Origin: Gleimia europaea ACS-120-V-Col10b
GTDB lineage: Bacteria; Actinomycetota; Actinomycetes; Actinomycetales; Actinomycetaceae
Length of the DNA: 64,000 nucleotides
Reading direction: 5' to 3'
Assembly: GCF_000411155.1 (NCBI RefSeq)
Contig: NZ_KE150266.1
Coordinates: forward strand, 248,001 to 312,000
Shown here: positions 8,961 to 18,595 of the stretch, one piece after another
Layout: each line of letters opens with the position of its first letter
How positions within the stretch are numbered: position 1 is the stretch's first letter
Notes under the pieces: model-generated
What the model was told of the DNA's origin: nothing
Database searches by the model: none
Seen by the model: only the letters and a program-made list of their open reading frames with translations
Program-made: the position numbers and the translations under genes

Positions 8961-11153
8961 TTAGCGATGCTTCTTTTCTCGTACGCGCACACTGATCTTG
9001 ATGGGTGTGCCCGCAAAGCCGAAAGTTTCCCGCAGGCGCCGCTCAATAAATCGGCGGTAACCCGGATCCAGGAACCCGGTTGTGAAGATCACGAATCGAG
9101 GCGGGCGGGCAGACACCTGCGTTGCAAACAGAATGCGAGGCTGCTTACCACCGCGCACCGGGTGAGGTGTGGCCGCAACGAGTTCGCCGAGGAACGAGTT
9201 CAGCTTCGCGGTAGAGATGCGCATGTCCCAAGAGTTCAGCGAAGTATCGAGCGCCTTCACAATGCGGTTGGTGTGCCATCCGGTGCGAGCAGACAAGTTA
9301 ATGCGCGGCGCCCAAGAAACGTGGGCGAGGTCGCGTTCCTGCTCGTGCTGGATCTCCCAGCGGCGATCCTCATCAACCAAATCCCACTTGTTGTTAACGA
9401 TCACCAGGGCACGGCCTAAGTCAAGTGCTGCTTGCACGATACGAACGTCTTGCTCAGACAGCGGCTCCGTGGCGTCGAGCAATACCATGGCCACTTCAGA
9501 CTTTTCAATCGCGGCCTGTGTGCGGATGGACGCGTAGTAGTCGGCGCCGGAGGTGCGGTGCATTTTGCGGCGGATACCGGCCGTGTCAACAAACCACCAT
9601 TGGCGTCCGTCCATCTCGATGAGCTCATCAACCGGGTCACGAGTTGTGCCAGCAGTATTGTCAACTACCACGCGGTTTTCGCCGGCCAGCTGATTTAACA
9701 GGGAGGATTTGCCCACGTTGGGTCGCCCAATGAGCGCAACGCGTCGAGGCCCGCCCTGGGGTAGTTTTTGCACAACTGCGGACTCTTCGGGCAGGATCTT
9801 CATAACGGCGTCAAGCACGTCGCCCGCCCCGCGTCCATGCAACGCTGAAACCGGTAAAGGCTCGCCCAAACCAAGGTTCCACAGAGCGTATGCATCCGCC
9901 TCTTGCGCGGCGGAATCAACCTTGTTCGCGGCCAGCACCACGGGCTTGCCACAGCGGCGAAGGATCTTCACGATGCGCTCGTCCGTGTCGGTGATCCCCA
10001 CGGTCGCATCGACAACAAACAGCACTGCGTCAGACATTTCAATGGCGATCTCAGCCTGCTCGGCAACCGAACGATCCAGGCCGCGCACATCAACTTCCCA
10101 GCCGCCCGTGTCTACCAACGTGAAGTCACGCCCATTCCAGTTTGCCGGATAGGACACACGGTCGCGCGTGACTCCCGGCGTGTCTTGAACAACTGCTGCG
10201 CGACGCTGCAAGATGCGGTTGACGAGCGTTGATTTGCCCACGTTTGGTCGACCCACGATTGCCAGCACCGGATTGCCAGAACTGGAAACTTCGCTCTCTT
10301 CCAGCGGTACCTCGCCCGCCAGCACGTCCTTATCTTCGTCGTACAGTTCGTAGCTTGACAGGGCAGCTCGCATGGCGCGCACGCGGGCGTCCTCAACCTT
10401 AGCCTGCTCGGCTCGGTCAGCCAGATTCTGCCCCACGTATCCCAGTACAAGCGCGAGTGTTTGTTGCGCATCGAGCGCGGAAGAATCAACTAGGATCTGC
10501 CCCTCGGTGGCCTCCTGGAAATTCACTACCGTGGAGTCTTTTGCATCACGGCCAACCACCTCGGTGCGCATCGATTCGATGGCCGCTTCATCCACGCCCT
10601 CACCGAGCAACTGTACTGCGCGCCGCTTCATTCGGGCTTCGGCTGAAGCGGTAAGTAGTAGGCGCACATCCGCGTCAGGTGCCACCACAGTGGTGATATC
10701 CCGACCTTCGGTAACCATGCCGTTGCCACGCTGGCGGGCAGCGTTAATAATTTCACGCTGTTGGCGCACAAGCGATTCGCGCACGTCCAGATTAGTGGCC
10801 GTCTTTGACACTACTTTGGAGATGCGGGACTCACGGATCTGATCCGTCACATCCGTATCCCCCACCGTGACGCGAAAATCGTCAGGTGAGGTGGTGATAG
10901 ATAGGGGGAACGAGTCCGCTGCGCCAGCTACGGCTGCGTGATCATCCAGCGGCAATCCCACGTCCAAGCAGTACCAGGTGAGGGCCCGGTACATTGCTCC
11001 AGTATCGAGGTAGCCGATACCGAGTTCACGTGCGAGCGCGCGTGCAACCGTTGATTTGCCCGAGCCGGAGGGGCCGTCGATAGCAACGGACAGTCCCAGC
11101 TCGCTTATAAGCGCCTTCATCTGCTCTACGCTCATATTTGCTGTTTCTTCCAC
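8961..11153 (-). CDS. cmk-der: Fused cytidylate kinase / ribosome assembly GTPase Der
   Basis: A 730-residue two-enzyme fusion. Residues 22-240 are CMP kinase (P-loop GPSGSGKST near 27, then [10 protein letters not shown] and TEGRDI). After a linker come the two Der/EngA G domains (GRPNVGKST near 301 and GRPNVGKSS near 476, with DTGGW, NKVD and NKWD motifs) and the C-terminal KH-like domain. Cmk phosphorylates CMP/dCMP; Der acts in 50S ribosome assembly. The fusion is known in several actinobacteria. The GTG at 11153 is chosen because GGAGG lies just before it and tyrA ends 13 bases upstream; ATG at 11135 is the alternative. Confidence 0.93.
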   Translation of the reverse strand: MEETANMSVEQMKALISELGLSVAIDGPSGSGKSTVARALARELGIGYLDTGAMYRALTWYCLDVGLPLDDHAAVAGAADSFPLSITTSPDDFRVTVGDTDVTDQIRESRISKVVSKTATNLDVRESLVRQQREIINAARQRGNGMVTEGRDITTVVAPDADVRLLLTASAEARMKRRAVQLLGEGVDEAAIESMRTEVVGRDAKDSTVVNFQEATEGQILVDSSALDAQQTLALVLGYVGQNLADRAEQAKVEDARVRAMRAALSSYELYDEDKDVLAGEVPLEESEVSSSGNPVLAIVGRPNVGKSTLVNRILQRRAAVVQDTPGVTRDRVSYPANWNGRDFTLVDTGGWEVDVRGLDRSVAEQAEIAIEMSDAVLFVVDATVGITDTDERIVKILRRCGKPVVLAANKVDSAAQEADAYALWNLGLGEPLPVSALHGRGAGDVLDAVMKILPEESAVVQKLPQGGPRRVALIGRPNVGKSSLLNQLAGENRVVVDNTAGTTRDPVDELIEMDGRQWWFVDTAGIRRKMHRTSGADYYASIRTQAAIEKSEVAMVLLDATEPLSEQDVRIVQAALDLGRALVIVNNKWDLVDEDRRWEIQHEQERDLAHVSWAPRINLSARTGWHTNRIVKALDTSLNSWDMRISTAKLNSFLGELVAATPHPVRGGKQPRILFATQVSARPPRFVIFTTGFLDPGYRRFIERRLRETFGFAGTPIKISVRVREKKHR

Positions 11154-11166
11154 GTTTCCTCCGAGC

Positions 11167-12297
11167 TCACTGATTGACAATGCGCCAGCCGCGCATTTCA
11201 AGTTCCTTTTCGGCTTCTTTTGCAACAGCCGGGTTTACAAAAATTTGGGCCAGACCAACGCGCTGGTGCGCGGAATGATCCATGGTGAGGTCTTCAATGT
11301 TGATGCCGGCCGCTCCCAGTTCGGTGAACAGGCGGCCGAGTTCGCCTGGCTTATCGGGGATAAGAACCTCCACGATGGCCCAGCGTCGTTGCACTCCCCC
11401 GTGTTTACCGGGAATGCGTGAGACTCCCTCGTTACCCTGTGAAATCGCGGTGTTTATCGCGGCCACGGATCCCGGGGCGCCAAAGCCATCGGCAGCACCT
11501 GATTCGAGGCCGCGCACGAGGTCATCGAGTTCACGTTGATACTGGCGAAGCACATCTACTACGGGTCCACAGTTACCGGACACTATAGACGTCCACAATC
11601 GTGGATCCGAGGCGGCGATGCGCGTGGTGTCGCGCAAGCCCTGACCAACCAGGCTGAGCTCATCCTCGGTGGCTTCACGTAGCCGGGAGGCCAGTAGCGA
11701 GGAGATTAGCTGGGGCACGTGTGAGACGATAGCCACTCCCCGATCATGCTCCTGCGCACTCATTTCTAGCACGGTAGATCCAAGGTCTACAGCGAGGTTG
11801 CGCACCACCACACGCGCTTGTGGCGAACAGGTGGGGTGGTGAATGACGGCCCACGGCCGGCCCACAAACAGGTCTCGGTCCGCGCCGGCAACACCGGATC
11901 GCTCTCGCCCGGCCATCGGGTGCGATGGCACGTACCGCGAGGCATCCACACCGGTTGCTTCGACCTCTTTCAAAATAATCGACTTCACCGAAGCAACATC
12001 GGTAACTACGGCGTCAGGGTGAGTGACCAGTGCGTCGACAACGCAACTTGCCGTGACATCTGGCGGCACTGCCACGACAACTAGCGACGGCTGGGGGCTG
12101 GAGGAGGTGTACTCTTGCCCGGCTCCAAGGTCACGGGCCAGGGCCAGGGACACGGGTGAAATGTCTTGCAAGAACACTTCAATGCCAGCGGCTTTAAGTG
12201 CCAGCGCTGCGGATCCGCCGAGGAGGCCCGAGCCGATCACTAGGACCGGCCCCGTGGTTTGAATGGGCCGGCCGTCCGGGTTAGTTGAAATCTGCAC
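11167..12297 (-). CDS. tyrA: Prephenate dehydrogenase with C-terminal ACT domain
   Basis: A 376-residue protein. The N-terminal NAD(P)-binding fold ([17 protein letters not shown], residues 18-34) and prephenate dehydrogenase core ([12 protein letters not shown] near 124, SHVPQLISS near 197) are followed by an ACT regulatory domain from about 300 ([16 protein letters not shown]). It oxidises prephenate to 4-hydroxyphenylpyruvate for tyrosine synthesis; the ACT domain suggests feedback control by tyrosine. Start GTG, with AGGA 7-8 nt upstream. It sits between rluB and cmk-der in one operon. Confidence 0.92.
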   Translation of the reverse strand: MQISTNPDGRPIQTTGPVLVIGSGLLGGSAALALKAAGIEVFLQDISPVSLALARDLGAGQEYTSSSPQPSLVVVAVPPDVTASCVVDALVTHPDAVVTDVASVKSIILKEVEATGVDASRYVPSHPMAGRERSGVAGADRDLFVGRPWAVIHHPTCSPQARVVVRNLAVDLGSTVLEMSAQEHDRGVAIVSHVPQLISSLLASRLREATEDELSLVGQGLRDTTRIAASDPRLWTSIVSGNCGPVVDVLRQYQRELDDLVRGLESGAADGFGAPGSVAAINTAISQGNEGVSRIPGKHGGVQRRWAIVEVLIPDKPGELGRLFTELGAAGINIEDLTMDHSAHQRVGLAQIFVNPAVAKEAEKELEMRGWRIVNQ

Positions 12298-12306
12298 GGT
12301 GAGTTC

Positions 12307-13053
12307 CTACAGGTCTACTGCTTTGTACAGTTCTTGTAGTACGGGGCCGTCAATCTTGCGGGTAACTCCCGGGTGAAGGCGGCCGATCTTGACCGGCCCA
12401 AACTGGGTACGCACCAGTTCAACTACGGGAAAACCAACGCTTTCCAGTAGCCGGCGCACAATGCGGTTGCGGCCCTCGTGCAAAGTCAGTTCCACAAGGG
12501 TGAGGTCGCCGTACTGGTCTTTAATGCGGAAATCTTCAACCTCAACCGGGCCGTCCTCGAGTTCAATGCCGCGCAACATTTTCTTGCGCAGGCCGCGCGG
12601 AACCTCTCCGGGAACGGTAGCAACGTAGGTTTTGGGAATCTCGTAGGAGGGGTGCATGAGGCGGTGCGCAAGCTCCCCATCATTGGTCAGCAAGATCAGA
12701 CCCGCCGTGTCAGTATCTAGGCGCCCCACATGGAATAGGCGCTGTGGGTAGTCCTGGGTGTAGTCGGCCAGACAGGCGCGTCCTTCGGGGTCATCCATCG
12801 TAGAAACGACTCCCACGGGCTTGTTGAGGGCGATGGTAAGCGAATCTGTATCGAGTAGAAGGCGCTCACCGTCAACGTGGATCACCTGCCGGCTGGGATC
12901 AACCCTGGTTCCAAGCTTGCGCACTACTTTGTCATCAACGCGCACGCGGCCGGAAGTGATGAGGATTTCCGCATGCCGGCGCGAAGCTACACCGGCTTGC
13001 GAGATAACTTTTTGTAGGCGGATTCCCGATTCTACGTGGGGATCGTTTTTCAT
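12307..13053 (-). CDS. rluB: 23S rRNA pseudouridine synthase RluB-type
   Basis: A 248-residue protein with an N-terminal S4 RNA-binding domain (residues 11-60: RLQKVISQAGVASRRHAE) and a pseudouridine synthase domain with the catalytic Asp in GRLDTDTAGLILLTNDG. It is predicted to modify the large-subunit rRNA. Its start overlaps the scpB stop by one base (TAATG), so it is coupled to scpAB, as is usual in Gram-positive bacteria. Confidence 0.92.
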   Translation of the reverse strand: MKNDPHVESGIRLQKVISQAGVASRRHAEILITSGRVRVDDKVVRKLGTRVDPSRQVIHVDGERLLLDTDSLTIALNKPVGVVSTMDDPEGRACLADYTQDYPQRLFHVGRLDTDTAGLILLTNDGELAHRLMHPSYEIPKTYVATVPGEVPRGLRKKMLRGIELEDGPVEVEDFRIKDQYGDLTLVELTLHEGRNRIVRRLLESVGFPVVELVRTQFGPVKIGRLHPGVTRKIDGPVLQELYKAVDL

Positions 13054-13631
13054 TATTTCTCCAAAGATTGCGCTAGTTCGAAAAGTTCGTCTCGGTGCGG
13101 AAGGTGAGGCGCAAGAGGACTTAACTCGTCAAGTGAGCGCAAGCCCATCCGTTCAAGAAATTCGGTGGTGGTTTGAAACAAGGTTGCGCCGCTCGCAGTT
13201 TCGCCGGCGCTCTCGATAAGACCACGGGCAAGGAGGGAACGGATAACTGAATCCACGTTAACGCCGCGAATGGAGCTAACTTTTTGCCTGGTAACCGGCT
13301 GCCGATACGCGATAACCGCAAGCGTTTCTAGAGCGGCCTGGGACAGCTTTTGCAGGCGGCTACCGCTAACAAACTGCGATACGAACGGATCGTAGGTAGG
13401 CCGCGAATAGTAGCGCCATCCCCCACCCACTTCGCGAAGTTCAAAACCGCGCTCATCCCGGTCATATTCAGCGCGCAACTGCACTAGCACGGCTTCCACC
13501 TGATCGGTGCTAACGCTAAGGGTACTCGCGATATCTGCCGCTGCCACCGGCTCGGGCGCCACCATGAGGATCGCTTCTACTACTCTGGCGAGTTCTTCAT
13601 CGCCAAAGATTTGGGGTATTGCCTCTTGCAT
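13053..13631 (-). CDS. scpB: Segregation and condensation protein B
   Basis: A 192-residue protein with tandem winged-helix folds; LARVVEAILMVAPEPV, FELREVGGGWRYYSRP and ALETLAVIAYRQPVTR are ScpB signatures. With ScpA it binds SMC to form the condensin complex. Start ATG has GGGAGG 5 nt upstream. Confidence 0.95.
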   Translation of the reverse strand: MQEAIPQIFGDEELARVVEAILMVAPEPVAAADIASTLSVSTDQVEAVLVQLRAEYDRDERGFELREVGGGWRYYSRPTYDPFVSQFVSGSRLQKLSQAALETLAVIAYRQPVTRQKVSSIRGVNVDSVIRSLLARGLIESAGETASGATLFQTTTEFLERMGLRSLDELSPLAPHLPHRDELFELAQSLEK

Positions 13632-13664
13632 GTCGACCTCCCGTCAATACTGAAACTATTGTAC

Positions 13665-14462
13665 CTAAAGTGGCGAGACTACTGCGGTTTCCTCGTCCTC
13701 CATCCGCATGTCGGCGATACTGGCCTTTGAACCCGTCCAGTGGATGGTAAGTTTTGCAAGCGGCGACTCCTGTTTGAAGGTCACCGCTCCCTCGCGGTAT
13801 AGATCCAAGATGGCGAGGAAACGCGAGACGATCGTGTTCACATCCGGGGCATCAGCGCACAGCTGTTCGAAGCTGGTATCCCCCAGCACTTTTAGCCGTT
13901 TCAAAATGTATTCAGCCTGCCCACGCACGGGCACCAACGGGTCGTGCAAATGGGTGGTCGTGACCTGCGGGGGTGCCGCATAGATTGCCTCGGCCGCAAT
14001 CTTCGCCAGATCGAGCACAGTTGTGGACCAGCGTAGCTGCGGTAAAAGAGCGGCGAACTTGGGTTCCATTTCAGCTTGCCGGGGGTGGGCGGCGCTGTTC
14101 GCTTCCCACAAGCCGGAAAAAATTTGCGCCACCTGTTTGAAAGCCCGGTATTGCAATAGCCGTGAAAATAGCAGGTCGCGCGCCTCTAGATATTCGAGGT
14201 CGGCTTCCAGCTGTTCATCATCAACCGGTAGAAGCGAGCGGGCCTTCATGTCCAGTAAGGTTGCGGCAACAACCAGAAACTCGGATGTGCGCGATAGATC
14301 AGAGTCCACGCGCATGTAGGAGATGAACTCATCCGTTACCGACGCGAGGGAAACTTCGGTAATGTCCATCTCTCGTTTCGAGATGAGGCCGAGCAAAAGG
14401 TCGAACGGCCCTTCGAAGTTCTCTAAGGAGACGGTGAACCCGCCGCCCTCGGCTGTGGTCAC
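13665..14462 (-). CDS. scpA: Segregation and condensation protein A (kleisin)
   Basis: A 265-residue kleisin. The N-terminal part (FTVSLENFEGPFDLLLGLI) binds the SMC neck and the C-terminal winged helix (VSRFLAILDLYREGAV) binds the SMC head. Start is GTG overlapping the parA stop by one base (TAGTG). The 33 bp before scpB carry only its ribosome-binding site. Confidence 0.95.
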   Translation of the reverse strand: MTTAEGGGFTVSLENFEGPFDLLLGLISKREMDITEVSLASVTDEFISYMRVDSDLSRTSEFLVVAATLLDMKARSLLPVDDEQLEADLEYLEARDLLFSRLLQYRAFKQVAQIFSGLWEANSAAHPRQAEMEPKFAALLPQLRWSTTVLDLAKIAAEAIYAAPPQVTTTHLHDPLVPVRGQAEYILKRLKVLGDTSFEQLCADAPDVNTIVSRFLAILDLYREGAVTFKQESPLAKLTIHWTGSKASIADMRMEDEETAVVSPL

Positions 14463-15346
14463 TACGCTACGTCTCCCCGCGATATCACCTCGCGCGCCAG
14501 CCGGCGGTAGGCTTGGGCTCCCTGGTGGGACGGGGCATACGTGGTGATCGGTTCGGTGGCTACGGACGCGTCTGGGAATTTCACCGTGCGCCTGATTATC
14601 GTGTCGTAAACCTTGTCCCCAAATGCTTCCTGAAGCCGTTCCAGAACTTCGCGAGCGTGTAGCGTGCGCAAATCAACCATCGTGACCAAAATGCCATCAA
14701 TCTTAAGACGGGGGTTAAGACGGTCATGCACCATGTCGATCGTGTCGATGAGGAGGGCGACGCCGCGCAGGGCAAAGAATTCGGCCTCGAGGGGAACCAT
14801 CACTCCGTGGGCAGCGGTCAAGGCATTAACGGTGAGAAGACCAAGGGAGGGTTGGCAGTCGATGAGGATCACGTCGTAATCGTCCATGATGGGACGTAAC
14901 GCCCTGGTCAGAGCCTGTTCGCGTGCCACCTCGTTCACCAACTGAACCTCGGCGGCAGACAGGTCAATGTTGGCAGGTACCAAGTCAAGGTTTTCGATCT
15001 TCGTGTGCGCGATAACATCTCGGATGGAAACCTTTGCGGACATCAACAAGTTGTAGATTGTGAGATCGAGATCTTGCGAGTTGATGCCAAGGCCTGCTGA
15101 CGCAGCGCCCTGTGGGTCAAAATCGACGATGAGCACCCGCCTACCGTACTCAGCCAATGCTGCGGCCAGATTTATCGTGGTGGTGGTCTTACCCACCCCG
15201 CCCTTCTGGTTACACATTGCGATCACCCGGGCAGGGCCGTGTGATGGTAGGGGGCGCGGTACGGGAAAGTCATCGTCGCGTCCACCCTCTGGGGGTACGG
15301 GAACTAATCCTGGTTGCATCTCACTCACCCCCATAGAATATGTCAT
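14462..15346 (-). CDS. ParA/Soj-family ATPase
   Basis: A 294-residue protein with the deviant Walker A motif KGGVGKTTTT near residue 48, DFDPQG, and the switch region LIDCQPSLG. It belongs to the chromosomal ParA group next to scpAB (like mycobacterial Rv1708), not to the parAB pair near the origin; no parB is adjacent. The role is probably in chromosome organisation with ScpAB. Start ATG with GAGGGGG 4 nt upstream. Confidence 0.9.
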   Translation of the reverse strand: MTYSMGVSEMQPGLVPVPPEGGRDDDFPVPRPLPSHGPARVIAMCNQKGGVGKTTTTINLAAALAEYGRRVLIVDFDPQGAASAGLGINSQDLDLTIYNLLMSAKVSIRDVIAHTKIENLDLVPANIDLSAAEVQLVNEVAREQALTRALRPIMDDYDVILIDCQPSLGLLTVNALTAAHGVMVPLEAEFFALRGVALLIDTIDMVHDRLNPRLKIDGILVTMVDLRTLHAREVLERLQEAFGDKVYDTIIRRTVKFPDASVATEPITTYAPSHQGAQAYRRLAREVISRGDVA

Positions 15347-15390
15347 CTAGCCCCCTCTTGCGCCGCCCGCTCGAAAATGCGCTCCGTAAG

Positions 15391-16323
15391 CTACTGGCAG
15401 GTGGCGCGCGGATGCGTAGTTGCGTGAACCTCACGCAACGTCGAAATCGATACCTTCGTGTAAATCTGGGTGGTTACCACTGACGAGTGGCCGAGCAGTT
15501 CTTGTACATCGCGAATCGAAGCGCCGCCCTCCAGCAGGTGGGTGGCAAAGGAGTGGCGCAGAGTGTGCGGAGAGACGTCCTCGATTTCTGCCTTCGCCGC
15601 CGCGTTCTTTATGATCTCCCACGCGGACTGGCGTGATAGCGCTCCCCCGCGTTTATTTAAGAATAGGTGTTTATCTTTGCCTTTCTTGGCTGCGAGTTCA
15701 GGCCGGCCTTCTTTGAGATAATTCAACACGGCGTCCCGGGCGTAACTTCCCAGGGGGACGAGGCGCTCCTTCCGGCCCTTCCCGAACAGGCGCACTACGG
15801 GGACATCATCATCGAGCAGCAGGTCTTCCGGATACAGGCCGGTCAGTTCGGAAATGCGAGCCCCTGTGCCATACAGCATTTCCAATACAGCGATATCGCG
15901 CAGACCGATGGGGCCGGGCGTTTCAGTCACGGCGTCTATTAGCTTTTGCACCTGATCCAAAGTTAAGGCCTTCGGCAGTCGCGTAGGAGGCGCCATTGAC
16001 TCCACTTCGTCCATCGGGTCGCTTTGGATCGCGTCCTGCTCGATCAAGAACTTAACGAATCCCGAGATTGAAGATCGGGCGCGGGCAATGGAGGAGCGCG
16101 CAAATGCCCGGCCGAGCTCCCCAGTTGACAGCTCGGTCAGGTGCGCATTGATGACCTTGGCGTTTAGTTCTTCAGGTGATTCAAGGTGTGTGTCTTCAAG
16201 GAACCGAGAAATATCGGAACGGTATGCGCTGATCGTGTGTTCGGACGCGCCGCTATCAACGCTCAGATAATCCAAAAAATCAACGAGATGCTCCTGCAAA
16301 GCACTATTGACTAAAGGTGTCAT
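15391..16323 (-). CDS. xerD: Tyrosine recombinase XerD
   Basis: A 310-residue recombinase with a SAM-like N-terminal DNA-binding domain (SVDSGASEHTISAYRSDI) and a catalytic domain holding Arg (GTGARISELTGL), Lys (GKGRKERLVPLG), His-x-x-Arg (SPHTLRHSF), His (LLGHSSVVTTQ) and the nucleophile Tyr (IYTKVS). It resolves chromosome dimers at dif with XerC. First gene of the minus-strand segregation cluster and divergent from tkt. Confidence 0.92.
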   Translation of the reverse strand: MTPLVNSALQEHLVDFLDYLSVDSGASEHTISAYRSDISRFLEDTHLESPEELNAKVINAHLTELSTGELGRAFARSSIARARSSISGFVKFLIEQDAIQSDPMDEVESMAPPTRLPKALTLDQVQKLIDAVTETPGPIGLRDIAVLEMLYGTGARISELTGLYPEDLLLDDDVPVVRLFGKGRKERLVPLGSYARDAVLNYLKEGRPELAAKKGKDKHLFLNKRGGALSRQSAWEIIKNAAAKAEIEDVSPHTLRHSFATHLLEGGASIRDVQELLGHSSVVTTQIYTKVSISTLREVHATTHPRATCQ

Positions 16324-16345
16324 ATTCGTAAGTGTTCCCTATTTT

Positions 16346-16363
16346 CGTGTTAAAATAAACACG
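16346..16363. promoter_or_regulatory. Inverted repeat between xerD and tkt
   Basis: CGTGTT AAAATA AACACG is a perfect 6+6 inverted repeat in the 115-bp divergent gap; a further GTGTTCC copy lies at 16333-16339. It could be an operator acting on either gene. The regulator is unknown. Confidence 0.4.
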
Positions 16364-16387
16364 GAACGCGTTAAAACGATCAAAACG

Positions 16388-16398
16388 ATACAATTGTG
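16388..16398 (+). promoter_or_regulatory. ATACAATTGTG element upstream of tkt
   Basis: Contains a good -10-like TACAAT (16389-16394), 41 nt before the tkt start. No consensus -35 is visible. The same 11 bases occur upstream of the fadD-like gene (29168-29178). Confidence 0.4.
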
Positions 16399-16438
16399 AC
16401 CGATTTCAAAACCAACGACAAGGGAAGGCTCTACTTTC

Positions 16439-18502
16439 ATGACTTTTTCGTGGAACGAACTCGACGATCGTGCGGTTAAGACAGCAAAGATGCTGGCTGC
16501 CGATGCCGTCGAAAATGCAGGATCTGGCCACCCGGGCACCGCAATCTCTCTCGCGCCGCTCGCGTACCTAATCTTCCAAAAGCACCTAAAGATGGATCCG
16601 CAAGACAGCCTGTGGCTGGGCCGGGATCGTTTTGTGCTGTCAGCTGGTCACTCGTCCTTGACTCAGTACATCTCTTTGTACTTGGCTGACGCCGGCCTCG
16701 ATCTTGAGGATTTGCAGGCGTTTCGTAGCCTTAAGTCGAGGACGCCGGGGCACCCCGAGTACAAGCACACTGACTTTATTGAGATCACCACGGGCCCGCT
16801 CGGCTCGGGCATCTCTTCGGCAGTTGGTATGGCAATGGCACAGCGGCGCATTCGCGGCATGTTCGATCCGGACGCCGCTGCCGGCGAATCCCCGTTCGAC
16901 CATAACATTTGGGTAATCGCGGGCGACGGTTGCTTGCAAGAAGGCATTTCTTCCGAGGCCTCCTCGCTGGCGGGCACGCAAAAACTCGGCAACTTGATTG
17001 TTTTCTGGGATGACAACCACATCTCCATTGAAGATGACACTTCGATTGCGTTTACCGAAGACGTCATGAAGCGTTACGAGGCCTACGGCTGGCACACGCA
17101 GCACGTGGATTGGACCAAGGGCGGCGAATATAAGGAAGACGTCCAAGCTGTTGAAGAGGCCATCCAGAACGCGCTGGCGGAAACCGACCGTCCATCGATC
17201 ATTGGTCTGCGCACCATCATCGGCTGGCCTACCCCGGGTAAGCAGAACACGGGCGCCATTCACGGTTCGAAACTTGGCCCCGAGGCCCTAGCGGGCCTGA
17301 AGGAAGCGCTTGGCCTTGATCCGCAGAAGATGTTTGCTGTGGACGAGGAGTCCGTTGCTCATGCGCAGGCGAATATGAAGCAGCGCGGCGAGAAGGCTCG
17401 CTCCGAGTGGGACGCGAAGTTTGCGAAGTGGCGGGAGGCTAACCCGGAGCGTGCCAGGTTATATGATCGTCTCGCAAAGCGGGAACTGCCCGAGGGCTGG
17501 GAAGACGCACTCCCGAAGTTTGAAGAGGGCAAGGCCGTTGCGACGCGCTCAGCCTCGGGCAAGGTGCTGAATGCTCTGGCTCCGGTTCTGCCAGAACTTT
17601 GGGGTGGCTCGGCCGACCTGGCCGGCTCGAATAACACATTCATGGACAGCGAGCCTTCGTTCCTGCCACAAGAGCGTAGCTCTGCAATGTTCCCGGGTGA
17701 TAAGTACGGCCGTAACCTGCACTTCGGTGTTCGTGAGCACGCCATGGGCGCGGTTATGAACGGTATTGCGCTTGAGGGACTCACCCGCGTTTACGGCGGC
17801 ACGTTCTTCGTGTTTGCTGACTACATGCGCGGCGCTGTGCGTTTGGCTGCCCTCATGGGATTGCCGACGACGTTCGTGTGGACGCACGATTCGATTGGCG
17901 TTGGCGAAGACGGCCCCACGCACCAGCCGGTAGAGCACCTGACTGCCTACCGCGCCATTCCTAACCTGTCCATTGTTCGTCCGGCAGATGCCGCTGAGAC
18001 TGCGGAGGCGTGGAAGGAGATCTTGAAGCGTGATGCCACGGCTGGCCTCATCCTGTCCCGGCAGAACCTGCCCAACCCCGAGCGTGGTGGCGAGCTCGCA
18101 CCCGCAAGCGGCCTGGCACGCGGCGCTTACGTGCTACGCGACACGGAGGGCAGGCCAGACATCATCTTGATGGCTTCCGGTTCGGAAGTCCAGCACGCAC
18201 TTGGTGCAGCACAGCTCCTCGCAGATGAGGGCGTAAAGGCTCGCGTCGTATCCGTTCCGTGCATGGAGTGGTTCGACGAGCAGTCTGACGAGTACAAAGA
18301 ATCTGTACTCCCCGCAGCTGTCACCGCACGCGTTAGCGTTGAAGCTGGCCTGGCAGCCCCTTGGTACAAGTACCTGGGTGCCAAGGGCCGTGCGGTTTCG
18401 CTGGAGCGTTTCGGTGAGGTAGGTTCGGGCGATGACCTCATGGAAATGTTTGGCTTCACCAAGGAAAACGTAGCTAAGGTTGCCCGCGAGGTTCTTGCCT
18501 AA
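16439..18502 (+). CDS. tkt: Transketolase
   Basis: A 687-residue thiamine-diphosphate enzyme of the non-oxidative pentose phosphate pathway. Thiamine-binding GDGCLQEG with downstream NHISIEDDT, substrate His residues in SGHPGTAIS and AIHGSKLG, and the catalytic Glu in NLHFGVREHAMG are all present. Start ATG preceded by GGGAAGG. In related actinobacteria tkt is followed by tal, zwf and opcA; here it ends in its own terminator and pgl follows directly. Confidence 0.96.
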   Translation: MTFSWNELDDRAVKTAKMLAADAVENAGSGHPGTAISLAPLAYLIFQKHLKMDPQDSLWLGRDRFVLSAGHSSLTQYISLYLADAGLDLEDLQAFRSLKSRTPGHPEYKHTDFIEITTGPLGSGISSAVGMAMAQRRIRGMFDPDAAAGESPFDHNIWVIAGDGCLQEGISSEASSLAGTQKLGNLIVFWDDNHISIEDDTSIAFTEDVMKRYEAYGWHTQHVDWTKGGEYKEDVQAVEEAIQNALAETDRPSIIGLRTIIGWPTPGKQNTGAIHGSKLGPEALAGLKEALGLDPQKMFAVDEESVAHAQANMKQRGEKARSEWDAKFAKWREANPERARLYDRLAKRELPEGWEDALPKFEEGKAVATRSASGKVLNALAPVLPELWGGSADLAGSNNTFMDSEPSFLPQERSSAMFPGDKYGRNLHFGVREHAMGAVMNGIALEGLTRVYGGTFFVFADYMRGAVRLAALMGLPTTFVWTHDSIGVGEDGPTHQPVEHLTAYRAIPNLSIVRPADAAETAEAWKEILKRDATAGLILSRQNLPNPERGGELAPASGLARGAYVLRDTEGRPDIILMASGSEVQHALGAAQLLADEGVKARVVSVPCMEWFDEQSDEYKESVLPAAVTARVSVEAGLAAPWYKYLGAKGRAVSLERFGEVGSGDDLMEMFGFTKENVAKVAREVLA

Positions 18503-18511
18503 CGTTTAACT

Positions 18512-18547
18512 AATCTGGAGGCCAGCGTAGCTGGCCTCCAGATTTTT
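18512..18547 (+). terminator. Intrinsic terminator after tkt
   Basis: A 13-bp perfect stem (18513-18525 with 18531-18543), loop CGTAG, followed by T residues. Confidence 0.92.
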
Positions 18548-18595
18548 ATGTCCCCAATCTCGTAAACTGAGCACAGTTGGAAGCAAGGCGGAACG

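Noticed and set aside
16640..17263. Long open frame antisense to tkt (207 codons)
   Set aside because: It mirrors the codon pattern of tkt, has no domain signature and no ribosome-binding site.
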